Positions 1 to 8,221 of a stretch of DNA of 45,986 bases are shown here, piece by piece. How positions within the stretch are numbered: the stretch's first letter is position 1; every line of letters begins with the position of its first letter. The DNA lies in IMG/VR virus record IMGVR_UViG_3300043395_002741, positions 1 to 45,986 of that record. One strand, 5' to 3'. The position numbers and the translations under genes were made by a program. The notes under the pieces are model-generated. The model was not told where the DNA came from. It searched no databases and saw only the letters and a list, made by a program, of their open reading frames with translations. The DNA comes from a virus.

Positions 1-17
1 GCGGGGTGATTGGGTAC

Positions 18-130
18 CCCCCTTTCGGGGGCAACCCCTCCCCGACTCCCCCCCGTACACAGGCTCCGCGAAACGCGCCGCGCTGCGGCGCGCTGCGGAG
101 CCTCCCTTCTCGGGGGGCTGCGCCCCCCGA
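18..130. other. Structured intergenic region with three hairpins
   Basis: No convincing gene occupies the first 213 bases. Three perfect inverted repeats are visible: 18-22 with 27-31; 62-69 with 95-102, enclosing a second 8-bp stem 74-81 with 85-92; and 110-118 with 122-130 (9 bp, 3-nt loop). None is followed by a T-run, so they could be terminators without a U-tract for an upstream gene (a TGA at 7-9 could be its stop) or structured leader RNA. A promoter-like motif follows at 168-195. Confidence 0.5.
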
Positions 131-167
131 ACCCCCCCTTGGCGAGCGGGGCGAGGCAGGCCCACCA

Positions 168-195
168 GAAACTCAACCGGGTGGGGGCTACACAG
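168..195 (+). promoter_or_regulatory. Promoter-like motif P1 (RAAA-N15-GCTACACAG)
   Basis: This is copy 1 of a 28-bp motif found five times upstream of replication-half transcription units. It has GAAA, 15 nt, then GCTACACAG preceded by a run of G. The -10-like hexamer is TACACA here and TATACA in the other upstream copies. It lies 19 bases before the ATG of the first gene, followed by a GAGGAGG ribosome-binding site. It should transcribe the gene at 214, the helicase and the primase. Confidence 0.6.
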
Positions 196-213
196 GGGCC
201 GAGGAGGTGGCGC

Positions 214-909
214 ATGGACGCGACCGAGGGGCTGGGTGTGGGGCTTGTGGGCGGCAGCGGGGCGGCGGTGGCCCTCGCTGCGGCGTGGGATTCTCTGCCA
301 CCGTACCCGGGACCGAGTGTGGTCCCCCCGGTGACGACACCCGACCCGCCGTTGCTGCCTGCGGACGCTGGGGACCGGGAGTGCGCGCAGCTTCTGGTGC
401 GTGCCTGGGTGGGCGCAGCGTTCGACCGTTTTGGAAAGCGATTGTGGACAGGCGGGGACGTGACCACGCGCCGGGATTATTCCACGCTGGTCAAAGCCGC
501 TGACCTCATGCGGAAAGAGCAAATCCCCCCCGCCGCGTGGGCTGCGTTCTCAATGGACTACTGGCGCAAATATACCCCCAAGGGCTGCGACCCCACCGAA
601 CCGCCCGCCGCCCGCTGGGTCTACGCAGGGAAACGCCTCGCGGAACGTGCGGGCTGGTTCAAATCCGAGTGGTGCCAATACCGAGGCGGTCGGATTCAGT
701 TGGGTGGCACCCACGCGGAGCTGCTGCGCCGATACACCCGGCTGATGCTCCTCGTTCGACAGGGCGTAGCAGTCCCCGACGCCGTGGCACAGACGTTCCC
801 CCCGCCCGCTGACGACTACGAAACCCTGGCCGCACAGGCCAGCTACGAGAACCGCAAAACACAAACCGCGCTGCGCGAGGCCGCTGCGCGTGGAGAATGG
901 CTGTGGTAA
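214..909 (+). CDS. Hypothetical protein preceding the replicative helicase
   Basis: A soluble protein of 231 residues that I do not recognise. The ATG at 214 is chosen because GAGGAGG lies just upstream and because motif P1 and the hairpins occupy the sequence before it. The N-terminus is Ala/Gly- and Pro-rich up to about residue 55. The remainder is mixed, with Trp-rich stretches (DYWRKY, WFKSEWCQY) and a C-terminal helical segment. It is the first gene of the helicase-primase unit and overlaps the helicase start by 13 bases. A replication accessory role, such as helicase loading, would fit the position but is only inference. Confidence 0.75.
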   Translation: MDATEGLGVGLVGGSGAAVALAAAWDSLPPYPGPSVVPPVTTPDPPLLPADAGDRECAQLLVRAWVGAAFDRFGKRLWTGGDVTTRRDYSTLVKAADLMRKEQIPPAAWAAFSMDYWRKYTPKGCDPTEPPAARWVYAGKRLAERAGWFKSEWCQYRGGRIQLGGTHAELLRRYTRLMLLVRQGVAVPDAVAQTFPPPADDYETLAAQASYENRKTQTALREAAARGEWLW

Positions 910-2258
910 CCAACCGCCCGACACTCTCAATCGTGACCCCCTCTGGTGCGTCAACCACCAAACGCCGGGACGCATACGAACTCGACCCGTCGTTCCTCGA
1001 CGCGGTGGCGTACCTGTGCTGCGCCTCCCCTCGGTTCTGGTCGCAGATCGGACGCGAGATCGACGCCGACCTCGTGGCCGACGACACCGCGCGGCTGGTG
1101 ATTGCCACCTGCGGGCGGTTGTCCCGTGATCTGGGGCGCGGCCCCGACTCCCCGGTGCTGGTGCTCCAGCAGATCCGCGCGGGCGTCTCGACGGGCAAAA
1201 TCGCGCACAACGACCTCGTGGCCGCGTCGGAGCTGCTCGACCGTGTGGAGGACGTGGGCGTCCCTGCCGAGGACGGCGTGATTGCCATGCTGGCCCCGAT
1301 CCTGCGCCGCAAGATGGAGGCTGACGCCCTCCAGCAGATGATTGAGGTCTACGGAAAGCGTGGTGATTTGACCGAGGTCATGGAGCTGGTTGCCAAATCC
1401 CAGCGACTCGGCAAGGTGGACCTCGACACGGGCACCCGCTTGGGGATGGGCTCGTTTTCGGAGATCGCCAAAATCCGCCAGATGCAGCGGCTCACGACCG
1501 GGGTGATCGACCTCGACATCCCGCTTGACGGTGGCCTCGGTCGCGGGTGTCTTGGTGTGGCAGTCGGTGGCCCTGGCGACGGTAAATCCATGTTCCTGTC
1601 GCACGTCGCCGCCGAGGGTTTGTGCAACGGCCTGCACGTTGTCTACGCCACGCTGGAGCTGCCCGAGGCCGTCGTGCTGGGCCGTCTCAAGGCCAACCTC
1701 ACGGGTTGCTCAATCAGCGAGATCATGGACGGGCGACACGACCGGGCGGCGCAACGGCTGGAGCAGATGCTGCCGTATCTCGGGGCGTTCACGACAAAAT
1801 ATATGACGCCGGGTGCGACGACCGTGCAGGATATTCGCATCTGGGTTGAGCGGTGCGAGGAGGCGGCGCAGCGGCCCGTTGACCTGCTGGTGGTGGACTA
1901 CGCCGACAAGCTGGGCGCGCCGAAAGAACAGAACGAGTACAACGCCATGAAAATCGTTTACGAGGGGCTGCGCCATTTCGCTGTCGAGCGGCAGCTCTGG
2001 ACCTGGACCGCCTCGCAGGCGACCCGCGCCGCGGCAAAGGATCGTGCGGACGGCGCGCGGAAACTCGATTTGAATCATATGGCCGACTCGATGCACAAGG
2101 GCCGCGTGGCAGATTTGGTTGTGTCATTGAACGCCCGCGACGAAGGCCAGCAGATGGAGTTTTATGTTGCGAAAAACCGCATCGGACGCTCGCGCGTGAC
2201 GGTCGGCCCCCTCCCCTGCGATTTCGGAACGGGTCGCATTTCCCCGGTGAACCGATGA
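897..2258 (+). CDS. DnaB-like replicative DNA helicase
   Basis: A RecA-fold replicative helicase of 453 residues that would unwind duplex DNA at the phage fork. The N-terminal half (about 25-180) is helical and divergent, as in the N-terminal domain of DnaB-type helicases. The motor follows: Walker A GGPGDGKS at 224-231, Walker B LLVVDYAD at 330-337, a sensor Gln in TASQ (residue 374), and a C-terminal VAKNRIGRS (425-433), which matches the position of the DnaB arginine-finger region. The ATG at 897 overlaps the previous gene, and the stop overlaps the primase ATG. The neighbouring primase and polymerase support replication. A KaiC/RadA-like ATPase is the alternative, but the context makes helicase much more likely. 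Confidence 0.9.
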   Translation: MAVVTNRPTLSIVTPSGASTTKRRDAYELDPSFLDAVAYLCCASPRFWSQIGREIDADLVADDTARLVIATCGRLSRDLGRGPDSPVLVLQQIRAGVSTGKIAHNDLVAASELLDRVEDVGVPAEDGVIAMLAPILRRKMEADALQQMIEVYGKRGDLTEVMELVAKSQRLGKVDLDTGTRLGMGSFSEIAKIRQMQRLTTGVIDLDIPLDGGLGRGCLGVAVGGPGDGKSMFLSHVAAEGLCNGLHVVYATLELPEAVVLGRLKANLTGCSISEIMDGRHDRAAQRLEQMLPYLGAFTTKYMTPGATTVQDIRIWVERCEEAAQRPVDLLVVDYADKLGAPKEQNEYNAMKIVYEGLRHFAVERQLWTWTASQATRAAAKDRADGARKLDLNHMADSMHKGRVADLVVSLNARDEGQQMEFYVAKNRIGRSRVTVGPLPCDFGTGRISPVNR

Positions 2259-3124
2259 GCCGCCAGCAGCGAGTCGAGGCTGCATTGGAGCAAGCCCCGT
2301 CCCCAAACGGGCAGGGGTACGCGCGCGCAAACTGTCCATTTTGCGACGAGCGCGTGGGGAAGCGGGACCGCACGCGCTGCCTGTCGATTCACGTTGTGAC
2401 TGGGTTCTACGGGTGCTTCCGCTGCGGGATCAAAGGCAAGATGAAAGACCCGCAGTATGCGGAGGTGGACGACCTGCGGGACGCTGAGACACCCGCGGTC
2501 GCCCCGCTCCAGGCGGTCGCCCCACCCGAGGGGTTCATCCCCCTGTGGCGCGACCCCTACGCAATCGACCGCGAATACGCCCCCGCTCGGCAATACTTGA
2601 AAGACCGCGGATTGACCCGGGCAAAAGCCGCCGAGTGCCAGATCGGGACCTGCCTATCGGGGCGGTACGCGGGCAGGGTGATCGTCCCGGTGCTCGACGT
2701 GGACCGGGAGACGTGGCTGGGGTTCGTCGCGCGGGATTACACTGGGCAGGCCGAGCGAAAGTACCTGTACCCAAGCGGAATGGTTCGCCACCTGTGGAAT
2801 CAAGCCGCCCTGCTTCAGCGTACCAGCGAGCCCGTGTATGTGGTCGAGGGGGTTTTCGACGCCATCGCGCATTACCCGCACGCGGTCGCCGTGCTGGGTA
2901 AACCGACCCACGAGCAGACCGCGGCCCTCGCTGCCGCGCAGCGGCCCGTGGTGGTGGTGCTCGACGGGGACGCCTGGGAGGAGGGGTGGGCGTTGGCTAT
3001 GCGCCTGCGCCTCGACGGGGCCGAGGCGGGTGCTGTGAGGTTGCCGCCCAAGATCGACCCGGACGAGGTGGACCCCTATTGGCTGTGGGAGGAGGCGCGG
3101 GCCTCCCTCGGACTGCTGCATTGA
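2255..3124 (+). CDS. DNA primase with zinc finger and TOPRIM domain
   Basis: A compact primase of 289 residues that would make RNA primers for the lagging strand. The N-terminal zinc ribbon has CPFC (Cys27, Cys30) and CFRC (Cys54, Cys57). The C-terminal half is a TOPRIM fold with the conserved Glu in VVEGVFDA (Glu198) and the acidic pair in VVVLDGDA (Asp237, Asp239). It is shorter than DnaG and lacks an obvious helicase-binding domain, as is common for phage primases. Its ATG overlaps the helicase stop (ATGA), so the two are likely translationally coupled. Assignment is confident at the family level. Confidence 0.88.
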   Translation: MSRQQRVEAALEQAPSPNGQGYARANCPFCDERVGKRDRTRCLSIHVVTGFYGCFRCGIKGKMKDPQYAEVDDLRDAETPAVAPLQAVAPPEGFIPLWRDPYAIDREYAPARQYLKDRGLTRAKAAECQIGTCLSGRYAGRVIVPVLDVDRETWLGFVARDYTGQAERKYLYPSGMVRHLWNQAALLQRTSEPVYVVEGVFDAIAHYPHAVAVLGKPTHEQTAALAAAQRPVVVVLDGDAWEEGWALAMRLRLDGAEAGAVRLPPKIDPDEVDPYWLWEEARASLGLLH

Positions 3125-3152
3125 GAAACCGCCCGAGGTGGGGGCTATACAT
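3125..3152 (+). promoter_or_regulatory. Promoter-like motif P2 (RAAA-N15-GCTATACAT)
   Basis: Copy 2 of the 28-bp motif, directly after the primase stop: GAAA, 15 nt, GCTATACAT with GGTGGGGGC in front. It is followed by the leader GGGCACGGAGACACA and the ATG at 3184. It would transcribe the gene at 3184, the polymerase and the conserved gene at 6287. Confidence 0.62.
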
Positions 3153-3183
3153 GCGCGCCCCCTTGGGCACGGAGACACAAGCC

Positions 3184-3810
3184 ATGACGCCCCTACTGAT
3201 CCGATCCCTCGACATTGACGCCCCGGTCCTCGGCCAGACCCGCCGCGTTACCTACGCAGACGGCGCGCTCGCCTTGTATGTGCCCGCTGACCAGATTGAG
3301 CTCGTGCTGGCCCTGCTGGCGGGGGTCGCCCCCGCAGGTCGCAATCCCTGCTTGGACATCCAGGTGCCCAACGAGATCGGCCCCCGCGGAACCGCGGCCC
3401 CCGCACCTGCTCCCGTCATCCCTGCCGCGTCTCCCGAGGTCGCCGCAATCGTCGCCGCAGCCTACTCGCCCCCTGCTGACGACCCCGCGCTTGAGTTCCC
3501 CCCGCGTGGCGCGTCGATGGCGGTCCCTGCCGAGCCCACCCCCGTGCTGTCGTCGCAGGAGATCGCCTCCGCACCCGCCCCCTACGCCACCCCCGAGCCC
3601 GCGGTATCGGGCGGCGTGGCCGACACCCTCCGCAACGCGACCAAGCTCGCGGAGGTCGTTGGGTATCTGGTCGAGCAGCAGGGCATTCGTGAGCTGGACG
3701 CATTGGTCGCGGAGTGCCAGCGGCTTGCCCCCGAGGTGCCGCTACTGGGCAAGATTGCCAACCTGCCCTCCCGCATCGAACGCACCCTGTCGGTGCTGGG
3801 GTTCGCATGA
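3184..3810 (+). CDS. Hypothetical Ala/Pro-rich protein upstream of DNA polymerase
   Basis: A 208-residue protein of unknown function. Three parts are visible: a beta-rich N-terminus (about 1-60), a long Pro/Ala-rich linker (about 65-140) and a helical C-terminus from about 140 containing a run rich in Leu, Ala and Glu. The ATG at 3184 is chosen because a CACGGAG ribosome-binding element and motif P2 lie just upstream; longer open frames would run back through the promoter and the primase. The stop overlaps the polymerase ATG (ATGA), which suggests co-expression and perhaps a polymerase accessory role. The latter is inference. Confidence 0.75.
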   Translation: MTPLLIRSLDIDAPVLGQTRRVTYADGALALYVPADQIELVLALLAGVAPAGRNPCLDIQVPNEIGPRGTAAPAPAPVIPAASPEVAAIVAAAYSPPADDPALEFPPRGASMAVPAEPTPVLSSQEIASAPAPYATPEPAVSGGVADTLRNATKLAEVVGYLVEQQGIRELDALVAECQRLAPEVPLLGKIANLPSRIERTLSVLGFA

Positions 3811-6290
3811 CCCCCCTGCCCCTGTATACGGGGGACGTGCGGGCGGTGGTCGAGCAGACCCCCGCCCGTGCTGTCTCTGCCGACTGCTCGGCGTGCGAAC
3901 TCGCCACGACCGCCCGCACGGTCTGCGTGCCTGGGGACGGCCCCGAGGACGCTGCTGTGCTGGTGCTGCTCCCCGGTGTGTCTGACGCTGCCGACCGCGC
4001 GGGACACGTCGTCGCAGGCCCGGTGCCCGAGTGGGTACGCCGCACGCTCGACGCGACCGCTGTGCCCGTGCGCTACGAGGCTGCGATGCGCTGCCGGGTC
4101 GGCAGCTCGGTGCCCACCGACACGGTGCTCAACGCCTGCCGCCCGTACACCTCGGGGGCACTCTCTCGACGGTCGCGGATCGTGGCTATCGGGCAGGCCG
4201 CACACCGCCTGCTCCTCGGTCGCGCCCTCCCAGCGACGGTGCGCCGAGGGATCGCCCTGCTGTCAGACGGAACCCCTGTCGTGATGCTAGGCGACCCTGT
4301 GGCTGCGATGCGGAATCGGCTACTCCGCGCGCGGTACGAGGACGACCTGCGCTGGGCACTCACCGTCGAGGCCCCAGCATCTCCTTGGGGGCTCGTGACC
4401 CAGGTGGTGGACACCGCAGAGGACGCGCAGGCGGCGTGCGACGAGGCCCGCTCGTGGCCCTGGGTCGCGCTCGACGCTGAGTGGGCGGGTGTGATTGACG
4501 ATCCCGACCACACCCTGCTGTCGATTGCCATCGGGACCGTGGGCGACCGCTCGTTCGTGTGGGACCGAGCGGGCCTCGCAGACCCCGCCACCGCGGAGCC
4601 GCTGCGCGCCCTGCTCCGCGACCGCTCGGTGACGGTCGTCGGTCACAATGCCAAAGCAGACTTCCGCGCCCTGCGCGCGTGGCTCGGCGGATGGCCGCGC
4701 GGCAAATGGACCGACACGCGAATGTTGCGGAAAGTCCAAGACGCCGAATCGTCTGGCGCGCTGGACGACCTCGCGGAGACGGTCGGGATGGGGGGTCACA
4801 AGGCCGAGGCGCGCGCCGCGCTGGAGGCCGCGAAGGCTAGGATCCGCAAGGGCGCGCGCAAAGCCGCAGCCGCAGACCTGTTTACAGACCGCAACGACTA
4901 CGGGTCGATGCCCCGCCTGTACGAGTCCCTGCCTCGGGACGTTCTGCTCCGATACAACGCGCGCGATACCGTGGCGACCGCCCGACTGTACGTCTCCGAG
5001 ACGGCTGCGCTTGCCGCCGACGACCCGGCCCTGCGCTACGTCCTGGAGGGGCTGGTCGTACCCGCCACGCTGGCGATCTGCCGGATCGAGCAGGCAGGCG
5101 TGCCCTGCGATCCCACGGGCCTCGGGGCGGTAGACGCGCTGTGGGCCGTCGAGCAGCAGCAGATTGAGCAGCGGCTGGTGACTGCCAGCCCCAACCCGTG
5201 GAAACCCGGCTCTCCCCGCGACGTGGCACGCGTGCTCTACACGGAGCTGGGGCTGAAATGCCCCGGCAAAACCGACAGCGGTGCGCCCAGCACCGACGCT
5301 GACGCCCTCGACAAACTCAAGGGGCAGCACCCGGTTGTGGACGACCTGCTCGCGTGGCGCAAGGTGTCGAAACTGCGGGGCACCTACTCGCAGGGATTGT
5401 CGTCCGAGGTGCGCCCGGACGGTCGAATCCGTGCGTCATTCCTGCTCGACGGGGCGCGTACTGGACGCCTGAGTTGTAACGCGCCAAACATGCAGAACGT
5501 GCCTCGTGGCGACACAACAAGCGGCAAGATGCTACGCGACGTGTTCGCGGCACGTCCCGGGTGGACGTTCGTGCAGGCCGACTACTCGCAGCTGGAGCTA
5601 CGGGTCGCGGCGGGCCTCGCCAAAGACGAGGAGATGATCGCCGTTTTCAAATCGGGGGTGGACTACCACCTGCGGACGGCGCAGATGATCTCGAAACAAG
5701 CCTGGGGGATCGAACCCGAGGAGGTCACCAAAGTCCACCGAACCGCCACGAAGGCAGTCAACTTTGGCCTGCTCTACGGATCAGACGACCGCTCCCTCGC
5801 AGAGACGCTGGGGGGCACGGTGGCCGACGCAGCCAAGGTGCGCGCCGCCGTGCTCGGGCGGTTCAAGGGGTTGGCGGCGTTCATCCAAGGGTGTCTGCGG
5901 GATGCCCGCACGACAGGCGGGGCGTGGACAGTCTGGCGTGGACGCAAAGCCCGCCGCCGCCCGCTGTGGGGCATCGCAGACGCGGACGAATACCTGCGCG
6001 GGCACTACGAGCGCGCATCGTGGAACACCCCGATCCAAGGCACCGGGTCGGATATTTGCCTCGACGCTCTGGTGGAGATCGTGGATTGGATCGAGGCCGA
6101 CAGCGTGCCCGCCGAGCTGGTGCTGCCGATCCACGACTCGCTAATGATTCACTGCGCCGATGATGCGCTGGACGAGGTCATCTACCAGATGCGGCGGATC
6201 ATGGAATCGCGGTGGTGCGGCGAGTGTCCGCTCGCAGTCGATGTTGAGGTCGGCAAGTCGTGGGGATCGCTTGAGAAACTGAAAAAATGA
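3807..6290 (+). CDS. Family A DNA polymerase with N-terminal UDG-like domain and 3'-5' exonuclease
   Basis: The phage replicative polymerase, 827 residues. Residues about 20-185 resemble family 4 uracil-DNA glycosylase: CSAC (Cys27, Cys30), Cys96 and Cys111 match the four iron-sulfur ligands in order and spacing, followed by RIVAIGQAAHRLLLG. However, the usual catalytic GEAPG and HP motifs are replaced (LLPGVSD; GDP at 162-164), so the domain is probably not an active glycosylase. A DEDDy exonuclease follows: DAE (223-225), N281/D285, Y383/D387. The palm has motif A ADYSQLELR (Asp592), motif B R645, K649, F653, Y657, and motif C PIHDS (His776, Asp777). The start overlaps the previous stop. 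Polymerase function is certain; the role of the UDG-like part is not. Confidence 0.95.
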   Translation: MTPLPLYTGDVRAVVEQTPARAVSADCSACELATTARTVCVPGDGPEDAAVLVLLPGVSDAADRAGHVVAGPVPEWVRRTLDATAVPVRYEAAMRCRVGSSVPTDTVLNACRPYTSGALSRRSRIVAIGQAAHRLLLGRALPATVRRGIALLSDGTPVVMLGDPVAAMRNRLLRARYEDDLRWALTVEAPASPWGLVTQVVDTAEDAQAACDEARSWPWVALDAEWAGVIDDPDHTLLSIAIGTVGDRSFVWDRAGLADPATAEPLRALLRDRSVTVVGHNAKADFRALRAWLGGWPRGKWTDTRMLRKVQDAESSGALDDLAETVGMGGHKAEARAALEAAKARIRKGARKAAAADLFTDRNDYGSMPRLYESLPRDVLLRYNARDTVATARLYVSETAALAADDPALRYVLEGLVVPATLAICRIEQAGVPCDPTGLGAVDALWAVEQQQIEQRLVTASPNPWKPGSPRDVARVLYTELGLKCPGKTDSGAPSTDADALDKLKGQHPVVDDLLAWRKVSKLRGTYSQGLSSEVRPDGRIRASFLLDGARTGRLSCNAPNMQNVPRGDTTSGKMLRDVFAARPGWTFVQADYSQLELRVAAGLAKDEEMIAVFKSGVDYHLRTAQMISKQAWGIEPEEVTKVHRTATKAVNFGLLYGSDDRSLAETLGGTVADAAKVRAAVLGRFKGLAAFIQGCLRDARTTGGAWTVWRGRKARRRPLWGIADADEYLRGHYERASWNTPIQGTGSDICLDALVEIVDWIEADSVPAELVLPIHDSLMIHCADDALDEVIYQMRRIMESRWCGECPLAVDVEVGKSWGSLEKLKK

Positions 6291-6776
6291 CGCACACATC
6301 CCCCTGGGTGCTGTCGCACCGCGCAGACCCGTGTATTCGCGCGCTTGCTGACCGCCACTACAACCGGCAAACGATAGGTTCGCCGCAGTTTGCCCCCCCC
6401 AGGTCGGTGTCTCGTGTTACGCACCCCCGACAATCTGGCGTTTTGGATTACGTCGTGGCAAAAATATGCGAAGCACCAGTGGCCGGGAGCTTGGGTCTGC
6501 TCTGCATTTCGCAACGAGGCCCCGGAAAAGTATCGGTCCAGTGAACTCATTATCGCCGCGATTTCTGCGACTCTGTGGCGGTATGGCGCGGCCCCCCCGC
6601 AGGGGATGATCACATTCGTAAACGCCGCAAAGGTGGCGCATAAGCGCGACCCCGGTCGGTGTTTTCTCCGCGCTGGGTTTACGTCTGCGGGTGTTACGCC
6701 AAAGGGGTTGTTGGTGTTTCACCTCGCGCCAGATCGTATGCCGCCCCCCGCGCCTCCCTGCGGGTTGCTGCTATGA
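6287..6776 (+). pseudogene. Conserved phage hypothetical protein, reading frame broken at a C8 run
   Basis: The ATG at 6287 overlaps the polymerase stop and begins a frame reading ADPCIRALADRHYNRQ up to GSPQFAPP, which ends at 6544. From 6390 a second frame (+1) continues with GRCLVLRTPDNLAFWITSW and runs to 6776. The halves join as one protein of about 162 residues if one C is skipped in the eight-C run at 6393-6400, giving QFAPPGRCLVL. I recognise this as a single conserved phage family of unknown function, with the continuous order HxxDPxIRxLADRHY, then PGRxLVL, then AxVCSAFRNE. Either the C-run is an indel (real or a sequencing error) or there is +1 frameshifting on CCC. Both halves look under coding constraint, so decay must be recent if it is real. 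Confidence 0.75.
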
Positions 6777-6802
6777 CGCGCGCACACCCCCGCCCCCTCA
6801 AA

Positions 6803-6830
6803 AAAACTCGCCGGGGCGGGGGCTATACAG
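6803..6830 (+). promoter_or_regulatory. Promoter-like motif P3 (RAAA-N15-GCTATACAG)
   Basis: Copy 3 of the 28-bp motif: AAAA, 15 nt, GCTATACAG preceded by GGGGCGGGG. It lies 51 bases before the GTG start at 6881. It would drive the coiled-coil gene, SSB and perhaps RecA. Confidence 0.62.
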
Positions 6831-6880
6831 GTGCGTCCCCTCGCAGGTGCGGCGGGACGGGCCAAGCCAAGGAGGCCAAC

Positions 6881-7351
6881 GTGGGAACAGAGCTCTTGCA
6901 CGACCTGTCAGTCGATCAGTACCTCGCGCAATCCGTGACGGTGGAACCGCTCCAGTTGGAGGAGGAGTTCGTTCGCCTCCCCGCCGACCTCGCCTACTGG
7001 CACGCCCGCGCTGCGGACGCCCTGCGCGAGTACCAGATGAGCAAGCTGGAGCAGGACAAGACCGAGGCGAACCTCCGCATCGTCGTGCGCGAGCACATCA
7101 TCGCAACCGGGGGCAAACCGACCGAATCGCAGGTGGAGTCGGGCGTGATGCTGCGCCCCGAATACTCCGAGGCGCGTGCCCGCACAATCGAGGCCGAGGT
7201 CGAGTACCAGCGGTTGCGCGGCGTGTGCGAGGCCGTGCGGGTCAAGCGCGATGCCCTCGTTGCCCTCGGTCAGCAAGCCCGCGCGGAAATGTCCGATCCC
7301 GTCGTTCGCCAGCAGGTCGCAGACCGCAAGGTCGGCCTGCTTTCTCGCTAG
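6881..7351 (+). CDS. Coiled-coil protein, possible UvsY-like recombination mediator
   Basis: A 156-residue, strongly helical and charged protein. The GTG at 6881 is chosen because AAGGAGG sits just upstream; a frame opening further 5' would run through the promoter motif. Residues about 35-140 form a predicted long coiled coil with a short break (TGGKPTESQVESG). It lies immediately before a gp32-like SSB and a RecA/UvsX recombinase. In T4 the mediator UvsY works with exactly those partners, so a mediator role is a reasonable inference, but I see no diagnostic motif. The alternative is a structural coiled-coil protein of unknown role. Confidence 0.75.
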   Translation: MGTELLHDLSVDQYLAQSVTVEPLQLEEEFVRLPADLAYWHARAADALREYQMSKLEQDKTEANLRIVVREHIIATGGKPTESQVESGVMLRPEYSEARARTIEAEVEYQRLRGVCEAVRVKRDALVALGQQARAEMSDPVVRQQVADRKVGLLSR

Positions 7352-7384
7352 TCATTCACGCACGCCACACAGGAGCACAACCAC

Positions 7385-8146
7385 ATGGGAAATCTGGCTC
7401 GATATGGTTCGTTCGACATCGGTGAGGCCGACAAGGCCGCAGAACAGGTCAAGTCCGGCGGTTCCAGCGATTTCATGAAGATGAAGGTCGGTCGGAACGT
7501 CGTGAGAATCCTGCCCCCCGCCCTCGGACAGCGCACGCCCTTCGTCACGGTTCACCAGCACTTCATCAAGCTGCCGACCTCCGCGAAGCCCGTTGTGTTC
7601 GCCTGCCCCCGTATGCACGACAACAAGCCGTGCCCTGCCTGCGCGCAGGCCGACAAGTTCCGCAAATCGGGCCGTTCGGAGGACCGCAGCGCCATGTTCG
7701 AGCTGCTGCCCAAGATGCGCCTGTTCGCCAACGTCATTGACCGCACCGATGGCGCGGTCAAGATCTTGGGATTCGGAAAGACCATCTACGAGCAGCTGAT
7801 CGCGCTGCGCCGTGACCAGGACGCGGGCGGGGACTACACCGACCCGGAGAGCGGATTCGACATCATCATTGAGCGCACGGGGACAGGCGCGCGCGACACG
7901 GAATACCGCGTGATGCCTGCCCGCAAGCAGTCCTCGATGGGCGACCTGTCGATCCTTGACACGCTGCCCGACCTCCAGCGATTCGCAGAGGTCAAGCCGT
8001 TGGCCGATATTGAGGCGATGCTCCGCGGCGAGGAGCCGCAGCGGCGCGACCAGGGGCGCACCTACGACGCCGAGGCTCTGCCCGCCAAGCCCCGCGGTCG
8101 GTCGGTCGAGGACGACGTGTACGGCGACAACAACTCGGGCTGGTAG
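7385..8146 (+). CDS. Single-stranded DNA-binding protein, T4 gp32-like
   Basis: A 253-residue protein expected to coat single-stranded DNA at the fork and in recombination. The N-terminal Gly/Ser-rich segment is followed by NVVRILPP (about 38-45), the start of the OB-fold in gp32-like proteins. A putative zinc site has His59, Cys74, Cys83 and Cys86 (FACPRMHDNKPCPAC). The C-terminus is acidic and ends in DDDVYGDNNSGW-like sequence, as expected for an SSB tail that recruits partners. It is followed by a strong hairpin and then RecA. The fold assignment rests on the zinc motif and the context. Confidence 0.85.
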   Translation: MGNLARYGSFDIGEADKAAEQVKSGGSSDFMKMKVGRNVVRILPPALGQRTPFVTVHQHFIKLPTSAKPVVFACPRMHDNKPCPACAQADKFRKSGRSEDRSAMFELLPKMRLFANVIDRTDGAVKILGFGKTIYEQLIALRRDQDAGGDYTDPESGFDIIIERTGTGARDTEYRVMPARKQSSMGDLSILDTLPDLQRFAEVKPLADIEAMLRGEEPQRRDQGRTYDAEALPAKPRGRSVEDDVYGDNNSGW

Positions 8147-8170
8147 GTCAATCACCACAGGCGCAAACAC

Positions 8171-8203
8171 GCGGGGCGGGTGCCGATACGGTCCCCGCCC
8201 CGC
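8171..8203 (+). terminator. Hairpin between SSB and RecA genes
   Basis: A perfect 10-bp GC stem (8171-8180 with 8194-8203) has a 13-nt loop that can add three more pairs. The following sequence is ACTTTC, not a T-run. It is either a weak terminator or a 3' stabiliser that lets SSB be made in larger amounts than RecA. The RecA ribosome-binding site AAGGGG follows directly. Confidence 0.6.
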
Positions 8204-8221
8204 ACTTTCAAGGGGTACACA

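Noticed and set aside
8205-8221. AGGGGTACACA before RecA as a further copy of the P motif
   Set aside because: It lacks the upstream RAAA at the right distance and the G-run; it is better explained as the RecA ribosome-binding site.
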